From Paenibacillus sp. BSR1-1 (GTDB lineage: Bacteria > Bacillota > Bacilli > Bacillales > Cytobacillaceae): 64,000 bases of DNA. The notes beneath the pieces were generated by a model. That model was not told the DNA's origin and ran no database searches. It saw only the letters and a list, made by a program, of their open reading frames with translations. Each line of letters opens with the position of its first letter. Positions within the stretch are counted from its first letter, which is position 1. The translations under genes and the position numbers were made by a program. The stretch lies in contig NZ_JAQMWQ010000018.1 of the NCBI RefSeq assembly GCF_030403775.1, positions 57,685 through 121,684 of the forward strand, written 5' to 3'. Shown here piece by piece: positions 24,409 through 32,836 of this stretch.

Positions 24409-26652
24409 TTATCCAATCTTTTCAATGGATACTGGAACACCATTAAGTACTGCATTTCCTGAAATAGGATCAAATACTTGTTCATCCGTCAAAATATTGA
24501 CATTCACACCTGGATGCTCACATGCGACGCCAAGTCGTGTACCTGTATGACTATGCCCCCATCCGTGCGGCAGGCTTACAGTACCAGGCATGATATCGTC
24601 TGTGATTTCGACAGGCACTTCAATTTTACCTGTTCGGGATTTAAGTATTGCCCTTTCTCCCTTACCTATACCAAAACGAGTTGCATCACTGGAATGAATC
24701 CAAAGCGTACAACGGTCTTCACCTTTTACCAATACTGGCAAATTGTGCAGCCAGGAGTTATTGCTTCGTAAATCCCGCCTGCCGACTAAAACGACAGGAT
24801 TCGCTTCAGACTTAAGCGACTGTTTTAAGCGCTTAACATCCTTTACTAAAATTGAAGGTGCTAATTCAATTTTCCCAGATGGAGTTTGCAAAATTTCGAT
24901 GATTCTAGGCTTCATTGCACCAAAGTCCATTCCATGCGGATTTACCTCAAGTACAGACAAGCTAAGCCCATCCGGATTTTTCCCAAAATGATCACCGTAC
25001 GGTCCTACACGGAGATAAAAATCTAGTAACCGTTCTGGCCCATTTCTATCTTTTAGTAATGAAAAAATCTCAACTGCATCTCGTCCATAAATAGGCGAAT
25101 TTTCATTTTTTAATTCATGATCGATCAGTTCACCAATCGTATAATCATCCATTAAAGTGAGAGGATCGCCAACTAAATTTTGTTCACTGACTGCTGCAGC
25201 TAAATGCAGAATTATCTGCCAGTCATCTAATTGTTCTGAAGGCAGGTCAAAAACAGGCTTTGAATAATGTGCTATATTTCTTACAGCAAGATTATAAAAG
25301 GCTATATCATAATGTGAATGTTCTAATGGCGAAGGAACTGGCAGCAGCACATTTGCAAGTCTTGACGTTTCATTCATGTAACAGTCGACACTGACCATGA
25401 AATCCACTCTCTCAAGAGCCGCCTGCAGCCGCTTACTATTTGGTGCTGATAGGGCTGGATTTCCGGCCATACAAATGAATCCTTTAATTTGTCCGGGTCC
25501 TTCCGTTTCCATTTCTTCCGCCAGGCATGAGACTGGAAGCTCCCCCAAGACCTCAGGCATGCTGCTAACCCGGCTTTGATAACGATTATACCTGTTTGAG
25601 CGGACTTTTTTCGAGGACGCCCGTCTAGTCGCCGGGGCAGGGAACATTACACCACCTTGACGGTCCAAGTTCCCAGTTAAAACGTTCAATACATCTACAA
25701 GCCAACTGTTCATCGTTCCGAAAGGCTGTGTACAGGTGCCCATTCTTCCGTAAATAATGGCTTTAGACGAGGCGGCCAGCTCTCGGGCAATCCGGCGAAT
25801 TTCAGCAGCAGAAATACCGCATTTAGCTGCTGCCGCCTCTGGTGAAAAATCCTGGGATAGGGATTTCATTTCCTCTAAACCGTTAATAAGATGAACCAGT
25901 ATCCCTGGTGATACTAAATCTTCCTCAAAAAGAGTATTAATCAAGGCAAACAGGAAAAAAGCATCCGTTCCAGGTCGGATAAAATGATGTTCATCTGCCT
26001 GTTTAGCAGTCACGGTACGTACTGGATCGATAACAACTAACTTACCGCCGCGGTCCCGGAGAGCCCTCAACCTACCTCTCATATTAGGCGCGGTCATTAA
26101 ACTCCCATTTGAAGCAAGCGGATTAGCCCCAATCATTAAAAAATAATTTGTATGATCAATGTCAGGGATAGGTAGATTTGCATCACTTCCAAACATCATT
26201 TCAGAGGAAAGCTGCTTAGGAATTTGGTCTAGCGTACTGGCAGAATATATATTCCGGCTCCCTAATGCCCGTAAAAATATTGGCGCATATAACATGCTCC
26301 CCAAATTATGAACTGAAGGGTTTCCTAAATAAACGGCGACGGAGTTCCTACCATGCTCTTTAATAATCGTTTGCAGTCCTTTTCTAACTTCTAAAAAGGC
26401 TTCGTCCCAAGAAACCTCCTGCCAATCAGAACCACGACGAATCATCGGTTTTCGGATTCGGTCAGGGTCAGAATGAAGTTCTTTGACACTAAAACCCTTT
26501 GGGCATAAATACCCCTTACTAAACGGATCCAGTTTATCCCCCTTAATGTGGACAACCTCTTGTCCCCTCGTATGAATTTCCAGGCCGCATGTCGCTTCGC
26601 ACAATGGGCATGTACGAAAGTTTATTTTGGTTTCCAGTTCATTCAAATTCAA
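24409..26652 (-). CDS. Molybdopterin oxidoreductase (DMSO-reductase superfamily)
   Basis: This 747-aa molybdenum (bis-MGD) enzyme has a [4Fe-4S] motif CPLCEATC (C15, C18, C22) plus C50 in LCPKG. The MGD-binding core and a C-terminal molydop-binding domain (LPHGWGHSHTGTRLG) follow. Aligned by hand to formate dehydrogenase, the Mo-ligand position holds Asp142 (TLDQIP), not Cys or Sec. There is no Tat signal and no electron-transfer subunit beside it, so it is probably cytoplasmic. The substrate is unknown; YoaE-like proteins are related. A TTG at 26652 is eight bases from GGAGG; the TTG at 26658 is too close. Confidence 0.88.
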   Translation of the reverse strand: MNLNELETKINFRTCPLCEATCGLEIHTRGQEVVHIKGDKLDPFSKGYLCPKGFSVKELHSDPDRIRKPMIRRGSDWQEVSWDEAFLEVRKGLQTIIKEHGRNSVAVYLGNPSVHNLGSMLYAPIFLRALGSRNIYSASTLDQIPKQLSSEMMFGSDANLPIPDIDHTNYFLMIGANPLASNGSLMTAPNMRGRLRALRDRGGKLVVIDPVRTVTAKQADEHHFIRPGTDAFFLFALINTLFEEDLVSPGILVHLINGLEEMKSLSQDFSPEAAAAKCGISAAEIRRIARELAASSKAIIYGRMGTCTQPFGTMNSWLVDVLNVLTGNLDRQGGVMFPAPATRRASSKKVRSNRYNRYQSRVSSMPEVLGELPVSCLAEEMETEGPGQIKGFICMAGNPALSAPNSKRLQAALERVDFMVSVDCYMNETSRLANVLLPVPSPLEHSHYDIAFYNLAVRNIAHYSKPVFDLPSEQLDDWQIILHLAAAVSEQNLVGDPLTLMDDYTIGELIDHELKNENSPIYGRDAVEIFSLLKDRNGPERLLDFYLRVGPYGDHFGKNPDGLSLSVLEVNPHGMDFGAMKPRIIEILQTPSGKIELAPSILVKDVKRLKQSLKSEANPVVLVGRRDLRSNNSWLHNLPVLVKGEDRCTLWIHSSDATRFGIGKGERAILKSRTGKIEVPVEITDDIMPGTVSLPHGWGHSHTGTRLGVACEHPGVNVNILTDEQVFDPISGNAVLNGVPVSIEKIG

Positions 26653-26676
26653 TTGCAATTCCTCCCCTGAGGCTTA

Positions 26677-27651
26677 TTAAGGATTTAAGATAAGTTTCCC
26701 GATTGTTTGACGACCTTCTAACAGTTCGTGTGCCAATTTCGCATCTTCCAAAGCAAAGGTTTTGCCTATTATTAATTTTAATTTTCCTTCGCCAATATAA
26801 TTCAATAAATCTCTTACACTATTTTTATATGCTTTTGAATCTTTCAGAAAATGAACAAGCCAAAAACCGACAACACTTACATTTCGCTGCATGAGGATAG
26901 CAGGATCGAATTTTGTTTCCTGCCCGCCAGCACGGCCATAAATGACAAGTCTGCTATTTACCGCCATGCATTTCAAAGTATTTTTAAAAATGTCGCCGCC
27001 AACCATCTCAAGAGCAACATCGACCCCTTTGCCACCTGTGACAGCTAGAACTTGCTTATGCCAATTTTCTTCAGTGTAATTAATTCCAACATCAGCCCCA
27101 AGAGAAAAAGCAAGATCAAGCTTTTCCTTGCTGCTGGCTGTGGCAATGACCTTGCCTGCGCCCATTATCTTTGCTAATTGCACCGCAAATGTACCCACAC
27201 CACCTGCTGCAGCATGCACCAGTACGGTGTCACCTTTTTGGATTTGGCCAGAAGATTTTAAGATGAAATATGCCGAAATTCCCTGACCTAAAATGGAAGC
27301 AGCCTGATTAAAATCAACTGATTCCGGTATCTTTACTAACTGGGATTCATGAAGTGCAATGTACTCTGCATATCCTCCATCATCTGTTAATGCGACTACC
27401 CGATCGCCAATCTTAAAGTCCGTGACATCTGCCGCAACCTCTGTGATGACACCCGCTACTTCCGCTCCCGGAACATAAGGTAGAGGAGTTTTCGCTAAAT
27501 ATTGGCCATATCTGCGGGCAGTATCCGCAAAGTTCACTCCCGCAGCTTTTACCTTTACTAAAACATTTCTGGGCCTTAATTCTGGTGAGGGTACATCGAC
27601 AAACTGTAAAACATCAGGTTTTCCATATTCTTTAAATTGAATCGCTTTCAT
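26677..27651 (-). CDS. NADPH:quinone oxidoreductase-type MDR protein
   Basis: This 324-aa medium-chain dehydrogenase/reductase of the zinc-free quinone-oxidoreductase branch has GroES-like residues 1-120 and a Rossmann domain. The nucleotide motif is AAAGGVGTFAVQLAK. ADTARRYGQY and VPGAEVAGVI are typical. It should reduce quinones or enones with NADPH. GGAGAC precedes the ATG. The promoter region contains a perfect 16-bp palindrome suited to a TetR-type repressor, which would be relieved by an electrophile or drug. The regulator gene is not adjacent. Confidence 0.9.
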   Translation of the reverse strand: MKAIQFKEYGKPDVLQFVDVPSPELRPRNVLVKVKAAGVNFADTARRYGQYLAKTPLPYVPGAEVAGVITEVAADVTDFKIGDRVVALTDDGGYAEYIALHESQLVKIPESVDFNQAASILGQGISAYFILKSSGQIQKGDTVLVHAAAGGVGTFAVQLAKIMGAGKVIATASSKEKLDLAFSLGADVGINYTEENWHKQVLAVTGGKGVDVALEMVGGDIFKNTLKCMAVNSRLVIYGRAGGQETKFDPAILMQRNVSVVGFWLVHFLKDSKAYKNSVRDLLNYIGEGKLKLIIGKTFALEDAKLAHELLEGRQTIGKLILNP

Positions 27652-27675
27652 TTTAAGTCTCCTTTATTTGAGAGA

Positions 27676-27691
27676 TACTAACCGGTTAGTA
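27676..27691. promoter_or_regulatory. Perfect 16-bp palindromic operator candidate
   Basis: TACTAACCGGTTAGTA lies 25 bp upstream of the quinone oxidoreductase start. On the minus strand it follows a possible -10 box TATCAT. The shape is typical of TetR-family operators. Confidence 0.65.
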
Positions 27692-27749
27692 CAATGATAG
27701 CACACAATTAAATTTCATACTATTTAAATTTTTGCCCTCTAGAGACAAA

Positions 27750-27789
27750 AAAAGTAGTTCTTAATTAAAAGTAATTAAGAACTACTTTT
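27750..27789 (-). terminator. Terminator of the aspartokinase gene
   Basis: An 18-bp perfect stem (AAAAGTAGTTCTTAATTA and its complement) with a four-base loop. On the minus strand it is followed by TTTTTTTGTC. Confidence 0.9.
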
Positions 27790-27794
27790 ACCTA

Positions 27795-29159
27795 TTAAAC
27801 CGTGACTGCAACAAAAAACTCTTCGTACAATGCTGCAACAGCTCTTTTTTCATCTACTTGTTTTACACCAAACATCATGCTGACTTCAGAGGATCCTTGG
27901 TTAATCATTTCAATATTAACATGTGACTTTGCTAACGCTTTAGAGGCTCGAGCCATTGTACCGACATTATGTCTCATGCCTTCGCCAACAACCATAATAA
28001 GAGCGAGGCTATGCTCAATTTTCACTTCATCTGCATGAAGCTCTGTCATAATACGGTCTTTTATTTCTCTTTCCATAATAGGATCCATTTGGCTTTCTCG
28101 CAAGATGACAGATACATCATCAATTCCTGATGGTGTATGCTCATAGGATAACCCGAAATCTTCTAATATACCTAAAAGCTTACGACCAAAACCAACTTCC
28201 CTGTTCATTAAGTATTTACTTACATAAATGCTGCAGAAACCTTGATCACTGGCAATACCAATTACCGGCCCATTTGAATTTTTTCGATCAGACACAATTC
28301 TGGTCCCAGGAGCAGCAGGATTGTTTGTATTCTTGATATGAACCGGAATTCCCGCACGGAATGCTGGGACAAGGGCTTCATCATGCAGAACGGTAAAGCC
28401 CGCATACGAAAGCTCTCGCATTTCCCGGTACGTTAATTCTTTAATTTCTTTTGGTTTTGTAACAAAATTAGGATTAACGGAATAAACCGCATCTACATCG
28501 GTGAAATTTTCATATAAATCCGCTTTTAGTGCGTTAGCAAGGATCGATCCGGTAATATCAGAGCCGCTTCGTGAAAACGTAAAAACTTCACCTTCCCTGC
28601 TATAGCCAAAAAAGCCAGGAAAAATCAAAATGCCTGGGCGTTCGTGGAGTGAAAATAAGCGATTATACGAGTCTGTTAATACTTGAGCATTTCCAGGCTC
28701 ATCACTTACTAAAAGTCCAGCTTCCTTCGGGTCGATATATGAGGCTTCGATTCCCCGCTTACGGAAGTAGGCAGCCACCAATTTGGCATTATTATCCTCT
28801 CCACTCGCTTTAAGCCTATCCATAAACCGGTCAGGCCTACTTTTGTTCCCATTCAGCCTTTCTATCAAATCGTTTTGAATTTCATGAATAATTTCATCCC
28901 CGAGTTCTAATTCCTCTGCAATGGATGAGTATCTTTCGATAACAGCGTCAAATTTTTCCTTTGGATCCATATTGAGTAAGCTGAGTTCTGCACATTCTAT
29001 TAATAAATCCGTTACTTTATGATCCTCAGAAAATCTTTTACCGGGAGCTGATACAACGACCACTTTCCGCTCAGCGTCAGCTATGACTATTTGTAATACT
29101 TTTTCAATCTGCTTTCCGGATGCTAAAGATGATCCGCCAAACTTTACTACCTTCATCAT
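27795..29159 (-). CDS. yclM: Aspartate kinase, class III (YclM/ThrD-like)
   Basis: This 454-aa enzyme phosphorylates L-aspartate, the first step to lysine, threonine and methionine. It has the kinase motif KVVKFGGSSLASG, ASGEDNNAKL, the FSRSGSDITGSILA aspartate site, and two C-terminal ACT domains (MVVGEGMRHNVGT, INQGSSEVSMMFGV). It is nearly colinear with B. subtilis YclM, also 454 aa, which is feedback-controlled by lysine plus threonine. No lysine riboswitch is present upstream, consistent with this isozyme. GGGAG precedes the start; the second Met could also be used. Confidence 0.94.
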   Translation of the reverse strand: MMKVVKFGGSSLASGKQIEKVLQIVIADAERKVVVVSAPGKRFSEDHKVTDLLIECAELSLLNMDPKEKFDAVIERYSSIAEELELGDEIIHEIQNDLIERLNGNKSRPDRFMDRLKASGEDNNAKLVAAYFRKRGIEASYIDPKEAGLLVSDEPGNAQVLTDSYNRLFSLHERPGILIFPGFFGYSREGEVFTFSRSGSDITGSILANALKADLYENFTDVDAVYSVNPNFVTKPKEIKELTYREMRELSYAGFTVLHDEALVPAFRAGIPVHIKNTNNPAAPGTRIVSDRKNSNGPVIGIASDQGFCSIYVSKYLMNREVGFGRKLLGILEDFGLSYEHTPSGIDDVSVILRESQMDPIMEREIKDRIMTELHADEVKIEHSLALIMVVGEGMRHNVGTMARASKALAKSHVNIEMINQGSSEVSMMFGVKQVDEKRAVAALYEEFFVAVTV

Positions 29160-29287
29160 GACAACTCCCTATTGTGTAAAAATATAATCTTAATTTTATT
29201 CCAATTCTGAAAATAATCAAGTATTTTTTCCTTTTTGCATGGACATTTGTACGTATAGGGAGTACACAACTTTGCAATAGATAAAAT

Positions 29288-29902
29288 TCAGCGAATCATT
29301 TCAATAAAATGAGCAAGAATTCTCGCTGTCAGACCCCAAATCACTTTATCTTCATAAATATAAAAGTATTCCTCCATCCCTCGTGTCCGCCAATTATAAT
29401 TCTCTCCGCCGATAATTAAGTCAAATGGAAAGTTTTCTTCCGGCTCCGCTTTAAATTCAATTCGGTAAATTTCCGGATCTTTTTCGATAAAAAATGATAA
29501 AGGCACCGTGAATAGTTCCCCGACCTCAGAGGGATTCGCTTGAATACTGCCTGGATTTGTAATAAAGCCGGCAAAGGGAAATACCATCATCCCAAACGGA
29601 GACACCATAAAATTTAAAGGGAACACCTCACTGATATTTTCTTCAGCTATACCTAATTCCTCTTTCGTTTCACGAATGGCCGCTGCCTTTTCATCAAAGT
29701 CAACTGAATCAATTCTGCCCCCTGGAAAACAAATTTCCCCAGGCTGCCTCCGTAATTGCTGTGAACGGATTTCAAACAATACATGGATTCCATTCTCTTT
29801 TTGAATGAGCGGCAGCATGACAGCGTACCTTGAAAATTTCTCACTGCCAAGTATTGTAGGAACATGATCTTTTAATTTCGTCAAAATGGTTTCGCGATTC
29901 AC
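29288..29902 (-). CDS. Nudix hydrolase, CoA pyrophosphatase type
   Basis: This 204-aa Nudix enzyme probably splits CoA or acyl-CoA into phosphopantetheine and 3',5'-ADP. The Nudix box reads GGRIDSVDFDEKAA followed by IRETKEELGI. It is preceded by LRRQPGEICFPGG, the extra motif of the NudL/YeaB CoA-pyrophosphatase subgroup. I prefer the GTG at 29902, because GAGGGGTG lies just before it; the ATG at 29917 overlaps that ribosome site. It is monocistronic, upstream of the homogentisate cluster's 3' end. Confidence 0.88.
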   Translation of the reverse strand: MNRETILTKLKDHVPTILGSEKFSRYAVMLPLIQKENGIHVLFEIRSQQLRRQPGEICFPGGRIDSVDFDEKAAAIRETKEELGIAEENISEVFPLNFMVSPFGMMVFPFAGFITNPGSIQANPSEVGELFTVPLSFFIEKDPEIYRIEFKAEPEENFPFDLIIGGENYNWRTRGMEEYFYIYEDKVIWGLTARILAHFIEMIR

Positions 29903-29995
29903 GTTTTCACCCCTCATCTCGATATTAATGTGTATGTACTTACAATAGCATTTTTAACAGAATTATCGGTTAAAAATATCCTATGTATATAAAAA

Positions 29996-30025
29996 AACAA
30001 TCCTAGCGCAAAAGGCAGGATTGTT
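29996..30025 (-). terminator. Terminator of the hmgA-fahA operon
   Basis: AACAATCCT pairs with AGGATTGTT; on the minus strand the hairpin is followed by TTTTTTTATA. It lies 16 bp after the hmgA stop. Confidence 0.85.
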
Positions 30026-30040
30026 TCTCCATTATTATTT

Positions 30041-31198
30041 CTATTTTTCAATCCAGGAATACATATAAGCAGTATCTTCTAAATCAACCGTACCCTTTAC
30101 AACCTTTAAAGGATGGAAAGTATCAATCATCACCGCCAGCTCCAGCGTTTCTTTCTTTCCGATGCTCGCCTCTGTTTTTCCCGGATGAGGTCCATGAGGA
30201 ATTCCGCTTGGATGGAGAGTGATGGAACCCTCTTGAATCCCTTTTCGGCTCATGAAATTACCTTCAACATAATAGAGGATCTCATCACTATTAACATTAC
30301 TGTGATAATACGGTGCTGGTATGGATTCCGGATGATAATCATAAAGGCGGGGAACGAAGGAACAAACCACAAAGTTATTTCCTTCAAAGGTTTGGTGTAC
30401 TGGCGGCGGCTGATGAACTCTTCCGGTAATCGGTTCAAAATCTTCGATATTAAAAGCCCAAGGATACAAATACCCATCCCAGCCAACCACATCAAGCGGA
30501 TGATGCCCCAGTATGTGAGAATGAATCGCCCCTCTCGATTTTGTTATAACCTCATACTCCCCTTTTTGATCAAATGTCACCAAGGCTTCCGGACCGCGGA
30601 TATCCCGTTCACAAAATGGGCTGTGCTCTAAAAGCTGGCCGTATTCGTTTCGGTACCTTTTTGGAGTAGTGATTTGACTAAACGCTTCGACAAAAAGCAT
30701 TTTAGTTTCTTCATCTGCACTGGGTATGATTCGATAAATCGTCCCTATCGGTATGACGAGATAATCACCTGGACGGTATGTGATTGTCCCAAATATCGTC
30801 TCGAGCTTTCCTGAGCCATGATGAATAAATAGCATTTCATCGCCATCGCCATTTCGATAAAAGCTTTGCATCGACTCAGTAATCGATGCCGTTCCGATTA
30901 ACAAATCCTGATTACCTAGAATATATTCTCTTGCCTTAAGAGCATCCCCTTTTTTGGTAATCTTGGTCGAAAAAAAATGTCGGTGCTTTAGCGATTGCTG
31001 CTCTTCAAAAACAGGAAAATAATTTCCAACTAGCTTTGATTTTACGACTTCTGTCGGCATGTATTGATGATAAAGAATCGATTGAGTTCCAGAAAAACCA
31101 CGAGTTCCCATTACCTGCTCCCTATAAAGGCTCCCGTCCTCTTTTTTAAACATCGTATGCCGTTTATGGGGAATCTTTCCCAGTTGGCGATAATACAT
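30041..31198 (-). CDS. hmgA: Homogentisate 1,2-dioxygenase
   Basis: This 385-aa cupin-type non-haem iron enzyme opens the ring of homogentisate to maleylacetoacetate in tyrosine and phenylalanine degradation. The C-terminal metal region shows HQTFEGNNFVVCSFVPR, PYYHSN, NSDEILYYVEGNF and LHPSGIPHGPHPG, which carry the His/Glu ligands. Length fits the shorter Gram-positive form. Its start lies 4 bp after the fahA stop, with AGGTGAGAGG inside the fahA end, so the two are cotranscribed. It is the last gene of the operon. Confidence 0.95.
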   Translation of the reverse strand: MYYRQLGKIPHKRHTMFKKEDGSLYREQVMGTRGFSGTQSILYHQYMPTEVVKSKLVGNYFPVFEEQQSLKHRHFFSTKITKKGDALKAREYILGNQDLLIGTASITESMQSFYRNGDGDEMLFIHHGSGKLETIFGTITYRPGDYLVIPIGTIYRIIPSADEETKMLFVEAFSQITTPKRYRNEYGQLLEHSPFCERDIRGPEALVTFDQKGEYEVITKSRGAIHSHILGHHPLDVVGWDGYLYPWAFNIEDFEPITGRVHQPPPVHQTFEGNNFVVCSFVPRLYDYHPESIPAPYYHSNVNSDEILYYVEGNFMSRKGIQEGSITLHPSGIPHGPHPGKTEASIGKKETLELAVMIDTFHPLKVVKGTVDLEDTAYMYSWIEK

Positions 31199-31202
31199 CC
31201 TC

Positions 31203-32129
31203 TCACCTCTTTTCTTCGATTATTGTATTCTCTAAAATCCCTAAATTCTCAATTTCTAACTCTACTTTATCTCCTGGCTTAAGCCATCGATGCACCTTTT
31301 CGCCAAGTTCAAGGATACATCCTGTTCCGACAGTGCCTGAACCAATAACCTCGCCTGGATAGAGGGTTACGCCTGCTGATGCCCTTTCAATCATTTCTCC
31401 AAAGGAAAAATAAAGCTCCTTTAAATTACCTTTAGAAAGTTGGACGCCATTTACCCGTGCTTTCATGCTAAGATCAAAGCCCTTCCCTGTCCTTAAATTT
31501 TCCAATTCATCTTTTGTGATAATCCATGGCCCCATAGAGGTGGAGAAATCCTTGCCTTTTGCAGGACCTAAGCCAACCTTCATTTCTTTACGCTGCAGGT
31601 CTCTTGCACTCCAATCGTTCAAAATACAAAAGCCAAAAATATAATCATTGGCCTCTGCTGCTGAAATATTTCTGCCTGATTTGCCTATAATGCATGAGAC
31701 CTCTAGTTCATAGTCTAACCACTCACAATCTAAAGGTTTAATGATTTCTTCGCCTGGTCCCTTAATTGCTAGGTGGTTGGAAAAATAAAATACAGGAATT
31801 TCATACCATTCTGGAATCATTTTCAGGCCACGATTTTCCCGAGCTGTTTTCACATGCTGCTCAAAGGCATAAAAATCACGGAAGCTTCTTGGATTGGGAA
31901 GTGGTGCTTTTAAGTGAAGATCACTTAATTGGTAAACTCCTTTATGATCATTGGTTAACGACAATGCAGCCGCAATCTTTAAATTTTCTTCACTATTGTC
32001 TAGAAAGCCTATTAGATTACAAGGCAGCCTACCATCCGTTGCTTCGGACATATCAACAGCATAAGCCTCATTCAGGAGCCAGCCTGCCCGGATACTTCTA
32101 TCTGGTTTTTCAAAGGTTACAAATTTCAT
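31203..32129 (-). CDS. Fumarylacetoacetate hydrolase family enzyme
   Basis: This 308-aa FAH-fold protein should cleave fumaryl- or maleylacetoacetate to acetoacetate and fumarate/maleate, the last step of homogentisate breakdown. Metal-site acidic residues appear in DYELEVSCIIGK (ExE) and in ILNDWSARDLQ. KGKDFSTSMGPWI and GEVIGSGTVGTGC are family signatures. It lies between the flavin reductase and hmgA genes, and AAGGTGAG precedes the ATG. No separate maleylacetoacetate isomerase gene is in the cluster, so this enzyme may act directly on maleylacetoacetate or the isomerase lies elsewhere. Confidence 0.92.
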   Translation of the reverse strand: MKFVTFEKPDRSIRAGWLLNEAYAVDMSEATDGRLPCNLIGFLDNSEENLKIAAALSLTNDHKGVYQLSDLHLKAPLPNPRSFRDFYAFEQHVKTARENRGLKMIPEWYEIPVFYFSNHLAIKGPGEEIIKPLDCEWLDYELEVSCIIGKSGRNISAAEANDYIFGFCILNDWSARDLQRKEMKVGLGPAKGKDFSTSMGPWIITKDELENLRTGKGFDLSMKARVNGVQLSKGNLKELYFSFGEMIERASAGVTLYPGEVIGSGTVGTGCILELGEKVHRWLKPGDKVELEIENLGILENTIIEEKR

Positions 32130-32143
32130 TGACTCACCTTTTT

Positions 32144-32752
32144 CTATTTTCTTATCATTTCAAACGTTTTCGCCAAAGGATCGGTAAAAATATTACCTGC
32201 CATTCTTCCAATAGGTTTTAAAAGAGCGGTGTCTATTCTCCCTTTGTCCATTAATTCATCTTGAATATGAACATGGACCACTTTACCGATGACGAGACTG
32301 CCGCTGCCCGGCTTGTCGCCGAAATGGAGAACCTGATGGAGTACACATTCTAAATGGACAAGTGATTCCGCAATTCGCGGCACTTTAACCATATGGCCAG
32401 GTTCTTTTGTTAAACCCGTTTCCAGGATTTCATCAACGTCAGGAGAAAATTCTATCGCACAATCATTCATTTGCTCAGCCATACTCTCACTGACAATGTT
32501 AATAACAAATTGACCGGTATTTTCTATATTAACTAGAGTATCCTTTTTCGCCCCGTCCTTCCCTCTTCTCATCGGCGAAAAACAGACGAGCATGGGGTCC
32601 GCACAAACGGCAGTAAAAAAACTGAAGGGTGCCGCATTGGCGATACCGTCGACATCTATCGTTGAAACAAAAGCGATCGGCCTTGGTAAAATAGATCCGA
32701 TTAATAATTTGTAGGCCTCTCTCCATTCCAGCGCTTTCGGGGTAATTTCCAT
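32144..32752 (-). CDS. Flavin reductase-like FMN-binding protein
   Basis: This 202-aa protein of the flavin-reductase/DIM6 split-barrel family has LLIGSILPRPIAFVSTID, NAAPFSFFTAVCADPML and HLECVLHQV. It should bind FMN and supply reduced flavin or act as an oxidoreductase. Such proteins recur in Bacillus homogentisate operons, but their exact role there is not established. It is the first gene of the reductase-fahA-hmgA unit, separated from hpd by a hairpin, and its ribosome site (AAAGAGTGG) is weak. Confidence 0.85.
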   Translation of the reverse strand: MEITPKALEWREAYKLLIGSILPRPIAFVSTIDVDGIANAAPFSFFTAVCADPMLVCFSPMRRGKDGAKKDTLVNIENTGQFVINIVSESMAEQMNDCAIEFSPDVDEILETGLTKEPGHMVKVPRIAESLVHLECVLHQVLHFGDKPGSGSLVIGKVVHVHIQDELMDKGRIDTALLKPIGRMAGNIFTDPLAKTFEMIRK

Positions 32753-32789
32753 TCAATACACCACTCTTTCCTATGACAAAAGGTTGTAA

Positions 32790-32815
32790 AAAAAGGGGAA
32801 AAAGTTCCCCCCTTT
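32790..32815 (-). terminator. Hairpin between hpd and the downstream operon
   Basis: On the minus strand GGGGAA pairs with TTCCCC around a short loop, followed by an eight-T run. It probably terminates or attenuates transcription from hpd before the flavin reductase gene. Confidence 0.65.
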
Positions 32816-32836
32816 TATCTCTATTTAGCTATTAAT

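Noticed and set aside
29160..29287. Lysine riboswitch before the aspartokinase
   Set aside because: The leader is only about 130 bp with no recognisable lysine-aptamer elements; this isozyme is not expected to have one.
30113..30631. 172-aa ORF antisense to hmgA
   Set aside because: Shadow frame; hmgA is certain on the other strand.
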